DNA of 64,000 nucleotides from Saccharum officinarum (GCA_020631735.1 CM036231.1:7715831-7779830); one strand, 5' to 3'; shown: positions 22,904 to 34,934, counted from the first letter of the stretch. Program-made: numbers and translations. The notes: generated by a model from the sequence alone, not told the origin.

Positions 22904-23519
22904 TGAATCAAATTAACCTTAATAAATAACTAATGATTTCTCTTCTTTTAACCCTCTTTTTTCCCATTAATAACTAAACAGATTATCCGATATATAAAAT
23001 ATTAATTCCAATGGCTTTTGCTATTATAACCTTCCCAACCATGATTTTTTATTCTATTAAGTCATTTAGCATAGAAATAACAAATTCTAATGATACAAAA
23101 AAGGTGGGTTCCATCATTTTTATGGTTCCCTTTTCAACGGCGTGGCCCTCTCTATACACTGGAGCCCTTTCTTTCATTTTATCAAAAGGTATTGTGAACT
23201 TGTATAGTTCATATTCTATGGCTCTACCTATCCATAAATAACTCTTTTCACAATAAGAGTTATTCATACAGTGACGGTATTTAATTATAAAAGTTGGCAA
23301 GTAGCTGACCCTTAAGTCTGTTCTTTTAAGATAAAGGAGCATAAGCCTTTTTCTTTTTATTACTATTTCCTCCACTTAATGGATAACCATTTGTTACCAA
23401 TGGGGGAATTGCTTCTTCCAATCTAGATGATTGGATTTGCACCAAAGAAAACCATAAATTTCATATACCATAGAAATCTAGGATAGAGCTTCTCTATCCT
23501 ATTCATTGGTACCGATCAT

Positions 23520-23577
23520 GGATACTTCAAAAATTTTATTATTTGTTTGGATACTTCAAAAATTTTATTATTTGTTT
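23520..23577. repeat. 29-bp tandem duplication in the plastid-derived spacer
   Basis: Two exact adjacent units start GGATACTTCAAAAATTTTAT at 23520 and 23549, in the rps12 trans-intron region. I cannot say whether the plastome of this species has it. Confidence 0.9.
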
Positions 23578-23603
23578 GAACTCATGATCTGAACGAGTCG
23601 CAC

Positions 23604-23717
23604 ATACACCCTAGCACATGTTCCTCGACGCTAAGGACATCCCTTAAGCGCGGCCGATTTTCTAGCATTTCGTATTGGCTGTCTTGTATTTCTAATAAGT
23701 TGTTTAACCGTTGGCAT
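23604..23717 (-). pseudogene. rps12: rps12 5' exon (trans-spliced exon 1), NUPT copy
   Basis: The exon reads [20 protein letters not shown] and ends RRGTCARVY, the 38 codons of plastid rps12 exon 1. Codon 29 (23631-23633) is TAG where Gln is expected. The trans-intron 5' end (GTGCGACTC...) follows. Confidence 0.9.
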
Positions 23718-23832
23718 GTCGTATGTATATATAAAATGGATTGGTTTAGATCGATCTTAACCTGATGATTCATCATCATGAAGTATTTTTATTTTCTATA
23801 GCATAAAACCCGAATTTAGGTTTGAAATAAAT

Positions 23833-24465
23833 TTACAAGGAATCCACCTGGTACCAATCCTTAAACATTTCTGGAAACCACACTGGATCAGTATCATTTC
23901 ATCCCCTACAATATCCACAAGTCCATAAGCTTTGGCTTCGTCCGCTGACATAAAAAATATGCCTTTCCATGTCTTCGGATACAACCCAAAAAGGCTTGCA
24001 TGTTCTTAGTGCATAAACCCTTGTGATCATTTCGCGAACTTTGTGTAACTCTTCCACTTCTAGTAAAAATTCTGGTGTCCTTGCCCGATAATAAGCACTA
24101 GCAAGTTGGTGAAGCATAATCCTAGCGTGAGGGAATACTATACGCTTGGTGGGTTCTCCTCCAAGCAGAATGAAGGAGGCCATGGACGCGGCTATTCCGA
24201 GGCATATTGTATATATATCAGGTGAAAAATCGCCATTCCTGAGATTAGCCACCCGCCAGGGGAATTTATAAACAAAAAATATCGTTATTTCTATCTTCTA
24301 TACTAAGATATACCATCAGACCTGTAATATGATTCGTGATCTCGCAATGAATCTCTTGACCTAAAAAAGTGTCCTTTCCCGATACATAACATTGTATAAG
24401 TCAACCCAAGTCGCTTCTTCATCTCCGGGAATCCAGTAAGGTACTTTTGGAACACCAATGGGCAT
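23833..24465 (-). pseudogene. clpP: clpP, plastid Clp protease proteolytic subunit, NUPT copy
   Basis: It starts at 24465 with [18 protein letters not shown] and ends ...YQVDSL-stop at 23833. It is collinear and has no introns, as in grasses. At least three lesions are visible. A T is lost in a T run near 24270, shifting the frame. About 17 bp or more are missing between ATGGCGATTTTT and CACCTGATATATA near 24220. Another shift lies near 23965 (ERHIF...). Conserved blocks include [18 protein letters not shown], the segment around the active-site His (ARIMLHQ) and [16 protein letters not shown]. Confidence 0.93.
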
Positions 24466-25423
24466 ATTAGATTAATATTATTAAATTTAAGTAAAAAAGC
24501 TACACTTTAATATGGAAACGTAAGAATAGAAGAGAAAGAAAGAATCCGTAGTTTATTATCTTCATTTTTTCTTATTCTATAAGAATACTATAGATTCTAT
24601 TAATACATAGATTGAAATAATACATAGATGTAAAGATTCTACATATAAGGAAGGTAAGAAAAATTGAATAAAGAAAAAGGAATCCGTGATTCAAATGATA
24701 AACAAAGAGGGATGAAGGATCTATTCTTCGTTTTTCCAAATAGCCCAAGCTACCCATTGCATATTGGCACTTATCGAATATAGAATAGATCTGCTTCTCT
24801 TTCTTCTTACAAACAGAATTGACTTGTTATTTTTAATGGATTGAAATAAATATTCACGCTTTCTGACATGGAATCCCCTAGAAGGGTTAGGTACATAGAA
24901 TATGTATGGACAGTCTTTTCCAATGCGATAAAATAAAGCGACATTGTGTCTATTTTTCTTTGCTAAAGGGGTATTTCCATGGGTTTGCCTTGGTATTGTG
25001 TTCATACTGTCGAATTGAATGATCTAGGTCGATTGCTTTCGGTGCATATAATGCACACAGCTCTAGTTTCTGGTTGGGCTGGCTTGATGGCTTTATACGA
25101 ATTAGCGGTTTTTGATCCCTCTGATCCTGTTCTGGATTCAATGTGGAGACAAGGTATGTTCGTCATCCCCTTCATGACTCGTTTAGGAATAACAAATTCG
25201 TGGGGTGGTTGGAGTATTTCCGGAGGAACTATAACGAATCTGGGTATTTGGAGTTATGAAGGTGTGGCAGGTGCGCATATTGTATTTTCTGGCTTGTGTT
25301 TCTTGGCAGCTATCTGTCATTGGATATATTGGGGCCTAGAAATATTCTGTGATGAGCAGACAGGAAAACCTTCTTTGGATTTTCCCAAGATCTTTGGAAT
25401 TCATTTATTTCTTGCAGGGGTGG

Positions 25424-27742
25424 TGTAAGGTCCTAGATGGCTAGAGGGGGGGTGAATAGCCTATAAAAAATTCTACAAGCACCACTAAGCAAACTTGTTA
25501 GAATAACAAACGGCGTAAAGCGAGTTTTGCTTAGCCAAAGGTTGTGATGCAAGCCTCCTATCCACAAGTCTAGTAGATTATGATCTCTAGTTCACACAAG
25601 TGCTAAGTCACTAACTTACACTAGTGAGCAAGCTAACAACTACTAGAAAAGGCTACCACTAGAGCTACACAAGATAATCTAATAAAAGTAAATGCAAGAG
25701 ATAGGATTGTGTATCTTATACCAACGGTGGAGTGAAGATGTTGCCAATCACCAAGATGATATACAATCAATCAATATTGACAACAACACAATATGAAGAC
25801 CAATCACCGGGAGACAAGAGACACAATATTTTTGTTCACCCGGTGTTCACTTGTGCACCGACAAGCTACGTCACCGGTTGTGTCGACCAACACTTAGATG
25901 GTTCCTCGGTGTGACCCTCAAGTCGCTTGCCCCTCAAGGCACGCCCCGCAAGGCACCGCAAGACACCACTCTCAAGTGAGGTAACTCAATGACACGCGCA
26001 ATGTAATAGAGTTGCTTTTGGCATCCCGCCGAGGAAAGCACAAGAACCTCTTACAAACAACCGGAGGTGGCCAAGAACAATCACCTTCTCTTGCCAACGC
26101 CTCCAACAATCTCCAAGCCGGCTAGGAGCGGTACTCTCCAAGAGTAACAAGAAATCCACCGGCTAAACCACCCACAAGTGCCACTAGATGCCCTCAAGCT
26201 ATGCAATGCACTTTGGGATCACTCAATCTCACTTTTGATTTGCAATCAAGCAAGAGAGATGAGTGGGAGGAGTAGCTCTAGCTCAAAGGATGCACAAGAG
26301 TGTTAGAAATGCCAAGAGGCCTCCCAAGGGCCGGTCAACGAGTATTTATAAGCACCCCAAACAAATAGAGCCGTTGCCACTCCACTGACCGTTTTTTCGG
26401 GACGACCGGACGCGCCGGTCGAAACTGACCGGACGCGCTCAACCGCGTCCGGTCGCCCTGCGACGTCCATGTGTCCCTCAAATTTCAAATGCGACCATTA
26501 GATCCTCCAACGGTCACTGCGCGCCAACGGTCAAACGCTATGACCGGACGCGCTGCTCAACCGACCGGACGCGCCGGTCGCACAGCACCGCGCGCGCGAA
26601 GCAACGACCGGACGCGCTCCTCGCAACGACCGGACGTGCCGATCCGCACAGCACCCGCGCCCGCGAAACAACGACCGGACGCGCTCCTCGCAACGACCGG
26701 ACGCGACAGTGCCAGCGTCCGGTCGGAGTCCAGTAAGCTCCCTCGACGACCGGACGCGTCCGATCGCGTGTGACCGGACGCGCCCCGCGTCCGATCGTCC
26801 TTGCGAACCGCAGTTCCTTCTGGCACTTGACCGGACGCGCCGGTCCCGCGAGTGACCGGACGCGCCGGTTGCAAACCCTAGCCCGCGCGCCCGATACCGC
26901 GCTGTACTGACCGGACGCGTCCGGTCACACCGTGACCGCGTCCGGTGCAGCGTCCGGTCACCTCAGTGACCCCGTTCGCCTCCGTTTCTTTTTCGACTTT
27001 CGGCGTAGTGGAAAATAGGCATTTCATTTCCCCAAAATCGCCTGAATCCCGCGCTCACACGCTCGGCGGGAGGGAGAGAGGAACCCAAACCCCTCTCTAC
27101 CCGCAAACCACAGCGCGACCAACGCCACCTTTGCAAATGTGCCAACACCATCAAGTGTACATCTCCATGTGCTTGTGTGTTAGCTTTTTCTCAATCATTT
27201 TCAAAGGTTTTCCAATTAGCTCACTAGGCCCTACATGCAATGCACTTCATGAATTCACCTAGTGGCACCCGTGCATCGAATAACCGATAAGACTTCCCCT
27301 CTTAATAGTTCGGCTATCGATCCTAAACCACTCACACCCTCTATGGTGTCTTTAGTGTAAAATAAAATGGCCCTATGTTTATACGTTTGCCTTGAGCCCA
27401 TTTTGTTTCTCCAAATGATATGATCCACTTCATATCATCACATGACCGTCTCGATCCATCGACCTTGACTTCACTTGCTCTTCACCGTTGCATCGGTCCG
27501 TCGGCGCTAAGTCTTGCTCAAGCTTCACCATCGCATGGTCCTTCGCTTCGAAGCCTCGACTTGCCCTTCACCTTCACAACCGGTCCATCGAGCCAAGCCT
27601 CATCTTGGTCTTCACCATCTTGGTCATATGAGTCAATGTCATGTCTCATATTCAATGACCACCTTTATCTAAATCATCCACTTAGATACAAAGGTTAGTC
27701 CTAGGTTTCATCAATTAGCCAAAACCAAACTAGGGACTTTCA
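25424..27742 (+). mobile_element. TG...CA element (2,319 bp) with 5-bp TSD GGTGG, solo-LTR-like
   Basis: It begins TGTAAGGTCCTAGATGGC and ends ...GGGACTTTCA. GGTGG is duplicated on both sides (25419-25423 and 27743-27747) exactly at a psbB codon that becomes continuous if the element is removed. A TG...CA boundary with a 5-bp duplication fits an LTR (solo LTR) of an LTR retrotransposon. The short inverted ends (TGTAAGGTCC / TGAAAGTCC) would also fit a TIR element. I see no gag-pol. It contains the GACCGGACGCG array and is homologous to 54023-56063. Confidence 0.85.
26396..26960. repeat. Cluster of GACCGGACGCG / palindromic GACCGGACGCGTCCGGTC motifs
   Basis: More than a dozen copies of ACCGGACGCG or its complement CGCGTCCGGT occur within about 560 bp, often facing each other to form the perfect 18-bp palindrome. 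The spacers differ, so this is not a simple tandem array. The related element at 54023-56063 carries the same motif cluster at about 54620-55090. Confidence 0.9.
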
Positions 27743-28595
27743 GGTGGCTTGTTTTGGCTTTGGTGCATTTCATGTAACGGGTTTATATGGCCCTGGGATA
27801 TGGGTGTCCGATCCTTATGGACTAACTAGAAAAGTACAAGCTGTAAATCCTGCGTGGGGTGCAGAAGGTTTTGATCCTTTTGTTCCGAGAGGAATAGCTT
27901 CGCATCATATTGCTGCAGGTACTTTGGGCATATTAGCGGGCCTATTCCATCTAAGTGTCCGTCCGCCTCAACGTCTATACAAAGGGTTATGTATGGGCAA
28001 TATTGAAACTGTACTTTTCAATAGTATCGCTGATGTTTTTTTGCTGCTTTCGTAGTTGCCAGAACTATGTGGTATGGACCAGCAACTACCCCAATCGAAT
28101 TATTTGGGCCTACTCGTTATCAGTGGGATCAGGGATACTTTCAACAAGAAATATATCGAAGAGTTAGCGATGGGTTAGCCGAAAATCTTAGTTTACCAGA
28201 AGCTTGGTCTAAAATTCCTGAAAAATTAGCCTTTTATGATTATATTGGTAATAATCCGGCAAAGGGGGGGTTATTCGGAGCAGGCTCAATGGACAATAGG
28301 GATGGCATAGCTGTTGGATGGTTAGGACATCCCGTCTTGAGAGATAATGAAGGATGCGAGCTTTTTGTACGTCGTATGCCTACTTTTTTTTGAAACATTT
28401 CCGGTAGTTTTGGTAGATGAAGAGGGAATTGTGAGAGCAGACGTTCCTTTTAGAAGAGCAGAATCCAAATATAGTGTTGAACTAGTAGGCGTAATGGTGG
28501 AGTTCTATAGTGGCGAACTTAATGGAGTAAGTTATTCTGATTCTGCTACTGTAAAAAAAATATGCGCGGCGTGCTCAATTAGGGTAAATTTTTGA

Positions 28596-28730
<135 letters not shown>

Positions 28731-28760
28731 TGAGATGTTTTTGCTGGTATTGATCCAGAC

Positions 28761-29010
28761 CCCCTTCCCTTCCCCAACCTGGGCAACGGCGGCAGCAACC
28801 AAGGCTATGGCGGCTACCACAACCAGGGTGGCAACGGCGGTGGGTACTAGCAGCAGCAGGGAGGCTACCAGCGCCGCCCAGGCAATGACACTACCACCGG
28901 CCGCGGGGATGTGGCTACTTTGGCAACAACCGCTTTCCTGCCCCTGCCCCTGCCCCCAAGCCCATCGTCGTCAAGGACATGAACTTGTTCCCGCTGCTAC
29001 CCGCCGCGGC
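28761..29010 (+). pseudogene. Glycine-rich coding remnant at the NUPT right edge, unidentified
   Basis: Directly after the plastid homology the plus strand reads PNLGNGGSNQGYGGYHNQGG, then a TAG, then QQQGGYQRRPGND. After a frame change it reads GYFGNNRFPAPAPAPKPIVV. This looks like a low-complexity, Gly/Gln/Asn-rich tail of a real protein with at least one stop and one frameshift. I do not recognise the parent. Confidence 0.5.
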
Positions 29011-29676
29011 TTTCTCGGTGGCCATGGCAACGATGCGGATCCGACGATGGCGATGGTCTGTCCGTGGATCCAGCGGCCACAAATTCGGTTGATGGAGGTG
29101 ACGAAATCAACCGGTTCACATAGAGCAATACTTTTTTATTAGTCGAGTGGGTGGTACACTCAACGGAAACTATCATGATATATTGATATCTATCATGATT
29201 TTTAGAAATGTTTGTACATGGCTTGATAGCAAATAAGTTCAAAAGTTATAGGCAAGGATGATTATAGAAATATCACTTATATTTATGCAAATATTATAGA
29301 CTTTCCTTTTTGAACCTATTTGTTGACATTGACCTAGCTAGTAAACTATGCGCACTACGGTTGAGCACATGCGAGTCATTTTAGTGTGTAAATGAGAGCT
29401 AGCAAACCATACAAAGACACCACCACATGCATTGCGACTTCTGGGTTAACCTCTTCATGATTACAACTTAATTAACTCATAACACATTACCTTAACAATG
29501 GTCTGATACAAGAGCATGTTGAACAAAATGCATCCCACAAACAACCATGTATTAAACACTCAAACGAAATGAGAGAAATGGAAAAAAATATTCTGGTAAA
29601 GTTTGAATATAATGAGCCATGTAAGAGAACCTACCACCAATCTTTTTTCGTGAACATGCCATAGCATGTGTTTCAT
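29011..29676. other. Intergenic, no gene recognised
   Basis: AT-rich sequence without family resemblance in any frame. Confidence 0.5.
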
Positions 29677-29679
29677 TAA

Positions 29680-29817
29680 GGCCTTGTTTGGATGCGCATA
29701 TATTCATCTCAATCCACATGTGTTGAAGTGGATTGGAGTGGAATTAAACTAAGTTTCATTCCTATCCACTCCAACACATGTGGATTGAAGTGGATACACA
29801 TGCATCCAAACAAGGCC
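29680..29817. mobile_element. Short Tourist-like MITE (138 bp), nearly full palindrome
   Basis: GGCCTTGTTTGGATGC at the left end is matched by GCATCCAAACAAGGCC at the right end, and the inverted symmetry extends inward through CAATCCACATGTGTTG. TAA duplications flank it (29677-29679 and 29818-29820). The transcript would fold into a long hairpin. Confidence 0.92.
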
Positions 29818-29820
29818 TAA

Positions 29821-30329
29821 GAGAAAAACTTACCACCAATATGAAAGAAAACCCTTCAAGTGATGCTTTCTTCCTTTTTCCAGTCAAGTTATTTATGCAG
29901 ATATCTAGAATTTAACAATCTTAGTTGCAAGTCAGTTCAGAACAAGCAACACCATTCATGATTCAATATCTTTGACTTTGCAATTGCCAAGTGTTGTATT
30001 TCTTCAGTCAATAGTAATAGGCAGCCAGCCAGGCAAACAATCATCAACACAAAATAAGAAGTCAATGATAGTGTACCTAGCTATTACTATTGGCTTCGGA
30101 GACACAAATCGCTTGGCGAATTGGTGTTGGCATCCCCTTTCGACAACCATTTTAGATCACCCCTCTATAGCTAGTAAATTTATTGGCAATGACTTATATA
30201 CGGTCTTCCATTTTTAAGGGCCAATGAACAGCCACCCACGTGCGACTTCGCCCGCGCACACGACTCTCCACTCCCCATGCACACACCCACCTCTCTATCT
30301 CTCGATCTCTCTCATCTCCGGCAACTTCC
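29821..30329. other. Intergenic, no gene recognised
   Basis: AT-rich up to about 30220, then a C-rich transition into the tandem repeats. Confidence 0.45.
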
Positions 30330-30717
30330 TCCCCAACTCTGGTGAGCGGATCCGGCAGCGGCATGGACTCTTCTCCCCCTCTCTTTCCCCGGTGACCTCC
30401 TCCACAACTCCAACAAGAGGATCCGGCGATGACATGGAGTCTTTGGTGGATCCGGCGGCGGCCAGGGTGGATCTGGTAGCGCCATGGTAGATCCAATGAG
30501 GTATGTTCTCCTCCTACTCCTAGAATCTCCGAGCTAGGGTTTCGGTGACCTCCTCACCAACTCGACGAGCGATGTGATGATGGCATGCAATCTTCCGGTG
30601 GATCCGGCGGCAGCCATGGCGGATCTGACGAGGTATGTCCTCCTCCTCCTCCTGGATCTTTGAGCTAGGTTCCGGCGACCCCCTCCAACTCTGACAAGCG
30701 CATCCGGTGACGGCATG
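30330..30717. repeat. Degenerate tandem repeat, period about 150 bp, running into the gap
   Basis: Units share GGTGACCTCCTC..AACTC, GATCCGGCG and GTGGATCCGGCGGC (at about 30447 and 30598), each followed by GAGGTATGT(T/C)CTCCTCCT and GAGCTAGGGTTTC. The repeat reaches the N gap, so the array is probably longer than shown. Confidence 0.75.
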
Positions 30718-30817
30718 NNNNNNNNNNNNNNNNNNNNNNNNNNNNNNNNNNNNNNNNNNNNNNNNNNNNNNNNNNNNNNNNNNNNNNNNNNNNNNNNNNN
30801 NNNNNNNNNNNNNNNNN
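30718..30817. other. Assembly gap (100 N)
   Basis: Exactly 100 N, the convention for a gap of unknown size. The left flank is tandemly repetitive, which probably caused the break. Confidence 1.
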
Positions 30818-31206
30818 AGCCAGTAACGCTATCAGTGAACAGAGTTGGTGTAAAATCCAGCTGAAGTAACATACAGCAACCACAGGTGAAGCATATTGAA
30901 TTGTGAACATTCACTCCACTTGAACATTGACTGGTTCTTTGTTTTAAAGACTGCAATAGTAAGAAAACTGAAATTATCTGCCATGGTATTACCTCTGTTA
31001 TAGCTTCAGTCTACCTTTTCTTATGGTCTCCAGTGTACTACTATCAGCCCTAATAGTCACTATCTATCTTCACAAGCTCAATCAGGAGACATGAAGGATC
31101 TGGAAGAAGCATGAAATTTGACTACTCATAAGGTGACGACATGGGCAGAGGACAAAAGCAGGGTGCACCACACTCTCAGCTGCTGATTCTAGGTTGATTG
31201 TATCAT
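30818..31206. other. Intergenic, no gene recognised
   Basis: No coding or repeat signature found. Confidence 0.45.
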
Positions 31207-31208
31207 TG

Positions 31209-31373
31209 TTTTCAAGTCGTCCGATTAATCGCGATTAATCGTCCTGGTCGGTCTCAGGTGACCGATCAGGGGTACTGTCGACCTATACAAGTCGTCCGAT
31301 TAATCGCGATTAATCGTGATTAATCGTCCTGGTCGGTCCCAGGTCGACCAGGTCCGACCAGACGATTTGAAAA
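31209..31373. mobile_element. Small inverted-repeat element (about 165 bp) built from GATTAATCG palindromes
   Basis: The ends TTTTCAAGTCGTC and GACGATTTGAAAA are inverted copies. CATTG occurs directly outside both (31204-31208 and 31374-31378), a possible 5-bp duplication, though the boundary could be shifted by two bases. The interior contains two copies of the perfect palindrome CGATTAATCGCGATTAATCG and a duplicated CCTGGTCGGTC. Confidence 0.65.
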
Positions 31374-31379
31374 CATTGG

Positions 31380-32174
31380 ATTGTATTTGGTTGGTAGAAA
31401 ACCTACTTATCCAGGAACAGGTGACGGATCATAAAGAGCGTACATACTACGAAGAAATATGATATTCTCAAAACAGGGAAGGCTATGGATCCGCATGGGA
31501 CACCTTCGTTTGAACATGGATTATTCCATGAAGGAATCAATCTCTACAGGTCAACCTAGCAAGTTGGAATCCAGTGTTGAAAAAGAACCTTTCAAGTTAG
31601 GAATGAAGCTATAGGCATGGATATATGTTAGTAAAAACAGGAATTGAAGCCCAATCACAGTGGTGAGCACAGCTCTCTCATCGTGCCCAGAAACTGCTTT
31701 GCAATTGAGAAATTATATCCCATCTATCATTCTATCAACTAATTGACAAAGCAATCATTTGACTGTTTGAGAACAGTTCACTCTCAGATAAGAAAAAAGG
31801 CTAAATAGCTTGCATACCACTCCCCCTGGTTGGGTTTACCCACCTATCATTATTTTTCTTCCCCTTGCTAAATAGCACCTGTATCCGATGCCAATAGCTC
31901 CGTCTAGCACTCTGTTAAGTTGTCATGTGATCTGCTTCTTTCACCATCTCCTGAGCCCCTACAACTACGAGCCCAGCTGTGCTTTCACCTTTACTCAGTG
32001 AGCAGCAGAAGTTCAACAGGCAAAAGGAATGTTCTGAAAGTACTACCCCGACATGAACCCCAGATCCACACTCAAAAACAGGCAGCAGGATGTTGTGAAA
32101 ATAGGTACCGAAAGTAAAAGAATAGAACACCCAGGAAAACAGATAGTTGAAGAAGTTCAGAATACTGTTCAAGA
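31380..32174. other. Intergenic, no gene recognised
   Basis: No recognisable gene or repeat. Confidence 0.45.
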
Positions 32175-32183
32175 ATCAAGAAA

Positions 32184-32522
32184 GAGTAAAAGACACTACC
32201 GGTCCTTAAACTTTTCTAGGTGTGTCATTCCGGTCCATGAACTTTTAAAGTGTGTCATCCAGGTCCATATACTTTTAAAGTGTGTCATTCCAGTCCATGG
32301 ACTTTTTTAGGTGTGTCATCCGGGTCTATGGAAGTCCATGGATTCCATGGACCGGGATGACACACTTTAAAAGTCCATGGACCAGGATGACACACCTAAA
32401 AAAGTCCATGGACCCGGATGACACACTTTAAAAGTATATGGACTTGGATTACACACTTTAAAAGTTCGTGGACCGGGATGACACACCTGGAAAAGTTTAA
32501 GGACCGGTAGTGTCTTTTACTC
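32184..32522. mobile_element. Mutator-type foldback MITE (339 bp) with perfect 9-bp TSD
   Basis: GAGTAAAAGACACTACCGG and its inverted copy bound the element. ATCAAGAAA is duplicated exactly (32175-32183 and 32523-32531), and 9 bp is diagnostic of Mutator-like elements. The whole element is an inverted repeat composed internally of units GTGTGTCATCC(A/G)GGTCCAT..ACTTTTAAA in both orientations. Confidence 0.92.
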
Positions 32523-32639
32523 ATCAAGAAATTATCTTAGGCACTGAATTCAAGAAAAGACCTAATGAACTCAGGTGCTACAAATCCAAACATTAATCCA
32601 ATAAAACATAGAGCCATTGCAGACATGTCTCCATGATGC

Positions 32640-33080
32640 AGGTGCCAGTGGTGGAGCCAGGATCTTTCAATTGGGTGTTCCCATTTCCCAAGCCAGAACA
32701 AAATGCTCAGTTCAAAAGAAAAAGAAGTTCACAATATCGATAATGATTGAAATTGTTCAGGCATGCGTGAAATAATGGGAATAACGAAATATTCAATGAA
32801 ATTACAGTTTAATTTTAACATCATGATCCATTGCTTGGAAGGCTGATTATTATCACTATCCTTAGCTTGCAAAGGAACTGTCCCTCAACAAATGGGACCA
32901 AGTAATTGTTCAAGTGTTGATCCCCATGTTATTTCTCAATTTATTCTTCACATGTTCATTGAAGAAAAAACTGTAAACAGTAGCGGCTAGTAGCTGCTAC
33001 TGTTAACACTAGCGCCAGGGGCAGACCCAGTAAAGGGACATGTAGACCTGATATTTTTTGTAAAAAGTTCGAAGCTAGTG
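32640..33080. other. Intergenic; hAT-type end-like motif at 32646
   Basis: CAGTGGTGGAGCCAGG at 32646-32661 looks like the left end of a CAGTGGCGGAGCCAGG-type element, but no partner end was found nearby. Confidence 0.35.
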
Positions 33081-34820
33081 GATATCAAATAGCCAAATAG
33101 ATTTAAGTTAGGGTTTGGGTGCTCGGTTTCTCACAGCAGGAAGGGAAGAGAAGGGGTGGGAATACCTGGTGGGTGCTCGTCGCCGGCGAAGATACCGACG
33201 AAGGCCTCGGCACCTGGCGTAGGACGGCGGCGTAGGCGCCGTCGGCAGCGGCAGCCCAGCCCACCCAGTCGTCGGAGAAGAGAGAGGGGTGGGAGGGAGA
33301 GAGAGAGAGGCAGACAGAGCGCACGCGGGTGAACCGTGATGGGGGCATGCAACGTACAGCCCGGTCCGGGGTTGTTGGGCCCAGGGGAGCGTACCCGCAC
33401 GGGCCTTCTCTTGGGCGACCCTTTTCACTTTTTTATCGAAATTGTTTTCTTATTTATTTCTTGGGATAGCTTCTGTAACCGACTCGGAGATTCTTTCTGA
33501 AGCACATCCCACACAAATCACAATGTCCATCAACACTAAACAGCACCTGGAAGACCTAACCTACAGCAACGAAGCGCATCACAGACGACAAACCCCAATT
33601 CCACCTCAATTAGCACAAAATCCCATCACAATCGACTCAACTTTGGAATAAATCCACAGCAGCAGCAGCGTCTACCGGACTTCATCGCGGCCTGCAACGG
33701 CGTCAGAGGGGAGGGGCTCTCGGAATATCCATGGTGGTGACAGGAGGGATCAGAGTCCACGGTTCACGGTACAGTGGGGGCTGCGGGAAGGAGAGTTTTG
33801 GGGAAGACAGATGTGACAGATGAGGACCGAGGGAGGGAAGAAGACTCACTTGTATCACACAGTATATACGGCGGACGAGGCACGGCACAAGACGGCGACA
33901 GCGGCGGATGAGGACGGACAACTGCGACGCGGGAGGGAGAGGTCGAGAGCAGTGTGTCGAGGCGAGGGAGCAGGGCGGGCCGGGCAGATGCCGAGACGCA
34001 GAGGGCGCGGCCGCCGCCACCGCCGACAACGCCGTCGCCGCCGCCGGAAAGGCCACAGCCAACAACGACAACTCCCGCAACACGAAGCAGCGGGATATTT
34101 TCTTTTTGATACAAGGCCACAGGATAATCAACGGACACACACATGGGCCCACAAAACAGAAATCACAAGGAAATTGTTATTTACAAGAGCACGAATCTTG
34201 ACAAAAATCTAGACCACACAAAAGTGGAAGATAACATGAACATAAATCTGCTGGAAGATATTTAGAAATCCTCTATTTGTTTCTCTATCTTTTTTATCTT
34301 TTATCTTCTTGATTCCGTTTATTCTCTCCATGGGACACTTCCAATAGCTGGTGGGATACTGGTTCCAGACAAGAGAACAATAATAATATTTACTTAATAT
34401 ATTATAAATAAGTAAATGGAACAATTTTACACATTTTATTAAGGTTGAACAATTCTGAAGCTAGAAACCATTTATACACAATAAACTTAGAGCAATTGCA
34501 AGAACCTAAACTTTTTCTCTCGTAAAGCTATAACACTTTTCTCTTGAATTAGAAACAATTTTTTCTTTGTGACAATTTCAAGTAAATGTAAATATTTGTG
34601 TGCTATACACAGAACAACAACCAGTGAACCAGGAATATTGTTCTACTCGAGAAAAAAATGATCTAGGTGCTTCAACGAGGACTAGTGAAGAGCATTGATA
34701 CTTTGTCATGCTAGAGTAGGGTTAAAATCTAGGTTGCAAAACTCTTTTGTGTGTTAAAATAGTCAAGCTTTGTCAACCTTAGGCATATGGGTCAAGCGAT
34801 ATGTTTATATTAAAAAAAGT
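33081..34820. other. GC-rich patches without an identifiable gene
   Basis: GC-rich blocks at 33120-33420 and 33690-34100 are open in several frames on both strands with Arg/Pro/Ser-rich translations. This pattern fits CpG-rich promoter or 5' UTR sequence, or repeat cargo, better than a protein gene. The rest is AT-rich. Confidence 0.4.
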
Positions 34821-34823
34821 TAG

Positions 34824-34934
34824 GCCCCGTTCGGATCCATGGCGCTAAAGTTTAGCCGACCTTTTTTAGTCACCTTTTAACCCTCGTGGATCCAAACAGG
34901 AGGGCTAAAAGTGGGGGGCTAAACTTTAGCCCAC
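34824..34934. repeat. Left part of a GGCCCCGTTCGGATCC-type MITE
   Basis: GGCCCCGTTCGGATCCATGG and the inner inverted pair CTAAAGTTTAGCC / GGGCTAAACTTTAGCCC are visible. It abuts the TGAAAACC end of the next element. Confidence 0.5.

Noticed and set aside
33100..34212. Several GC-rich frames on both strands
   Set aside because: Overlapping open frames in all registers, simple composition and no domain. More likely non-coding CpG-rich DNA.
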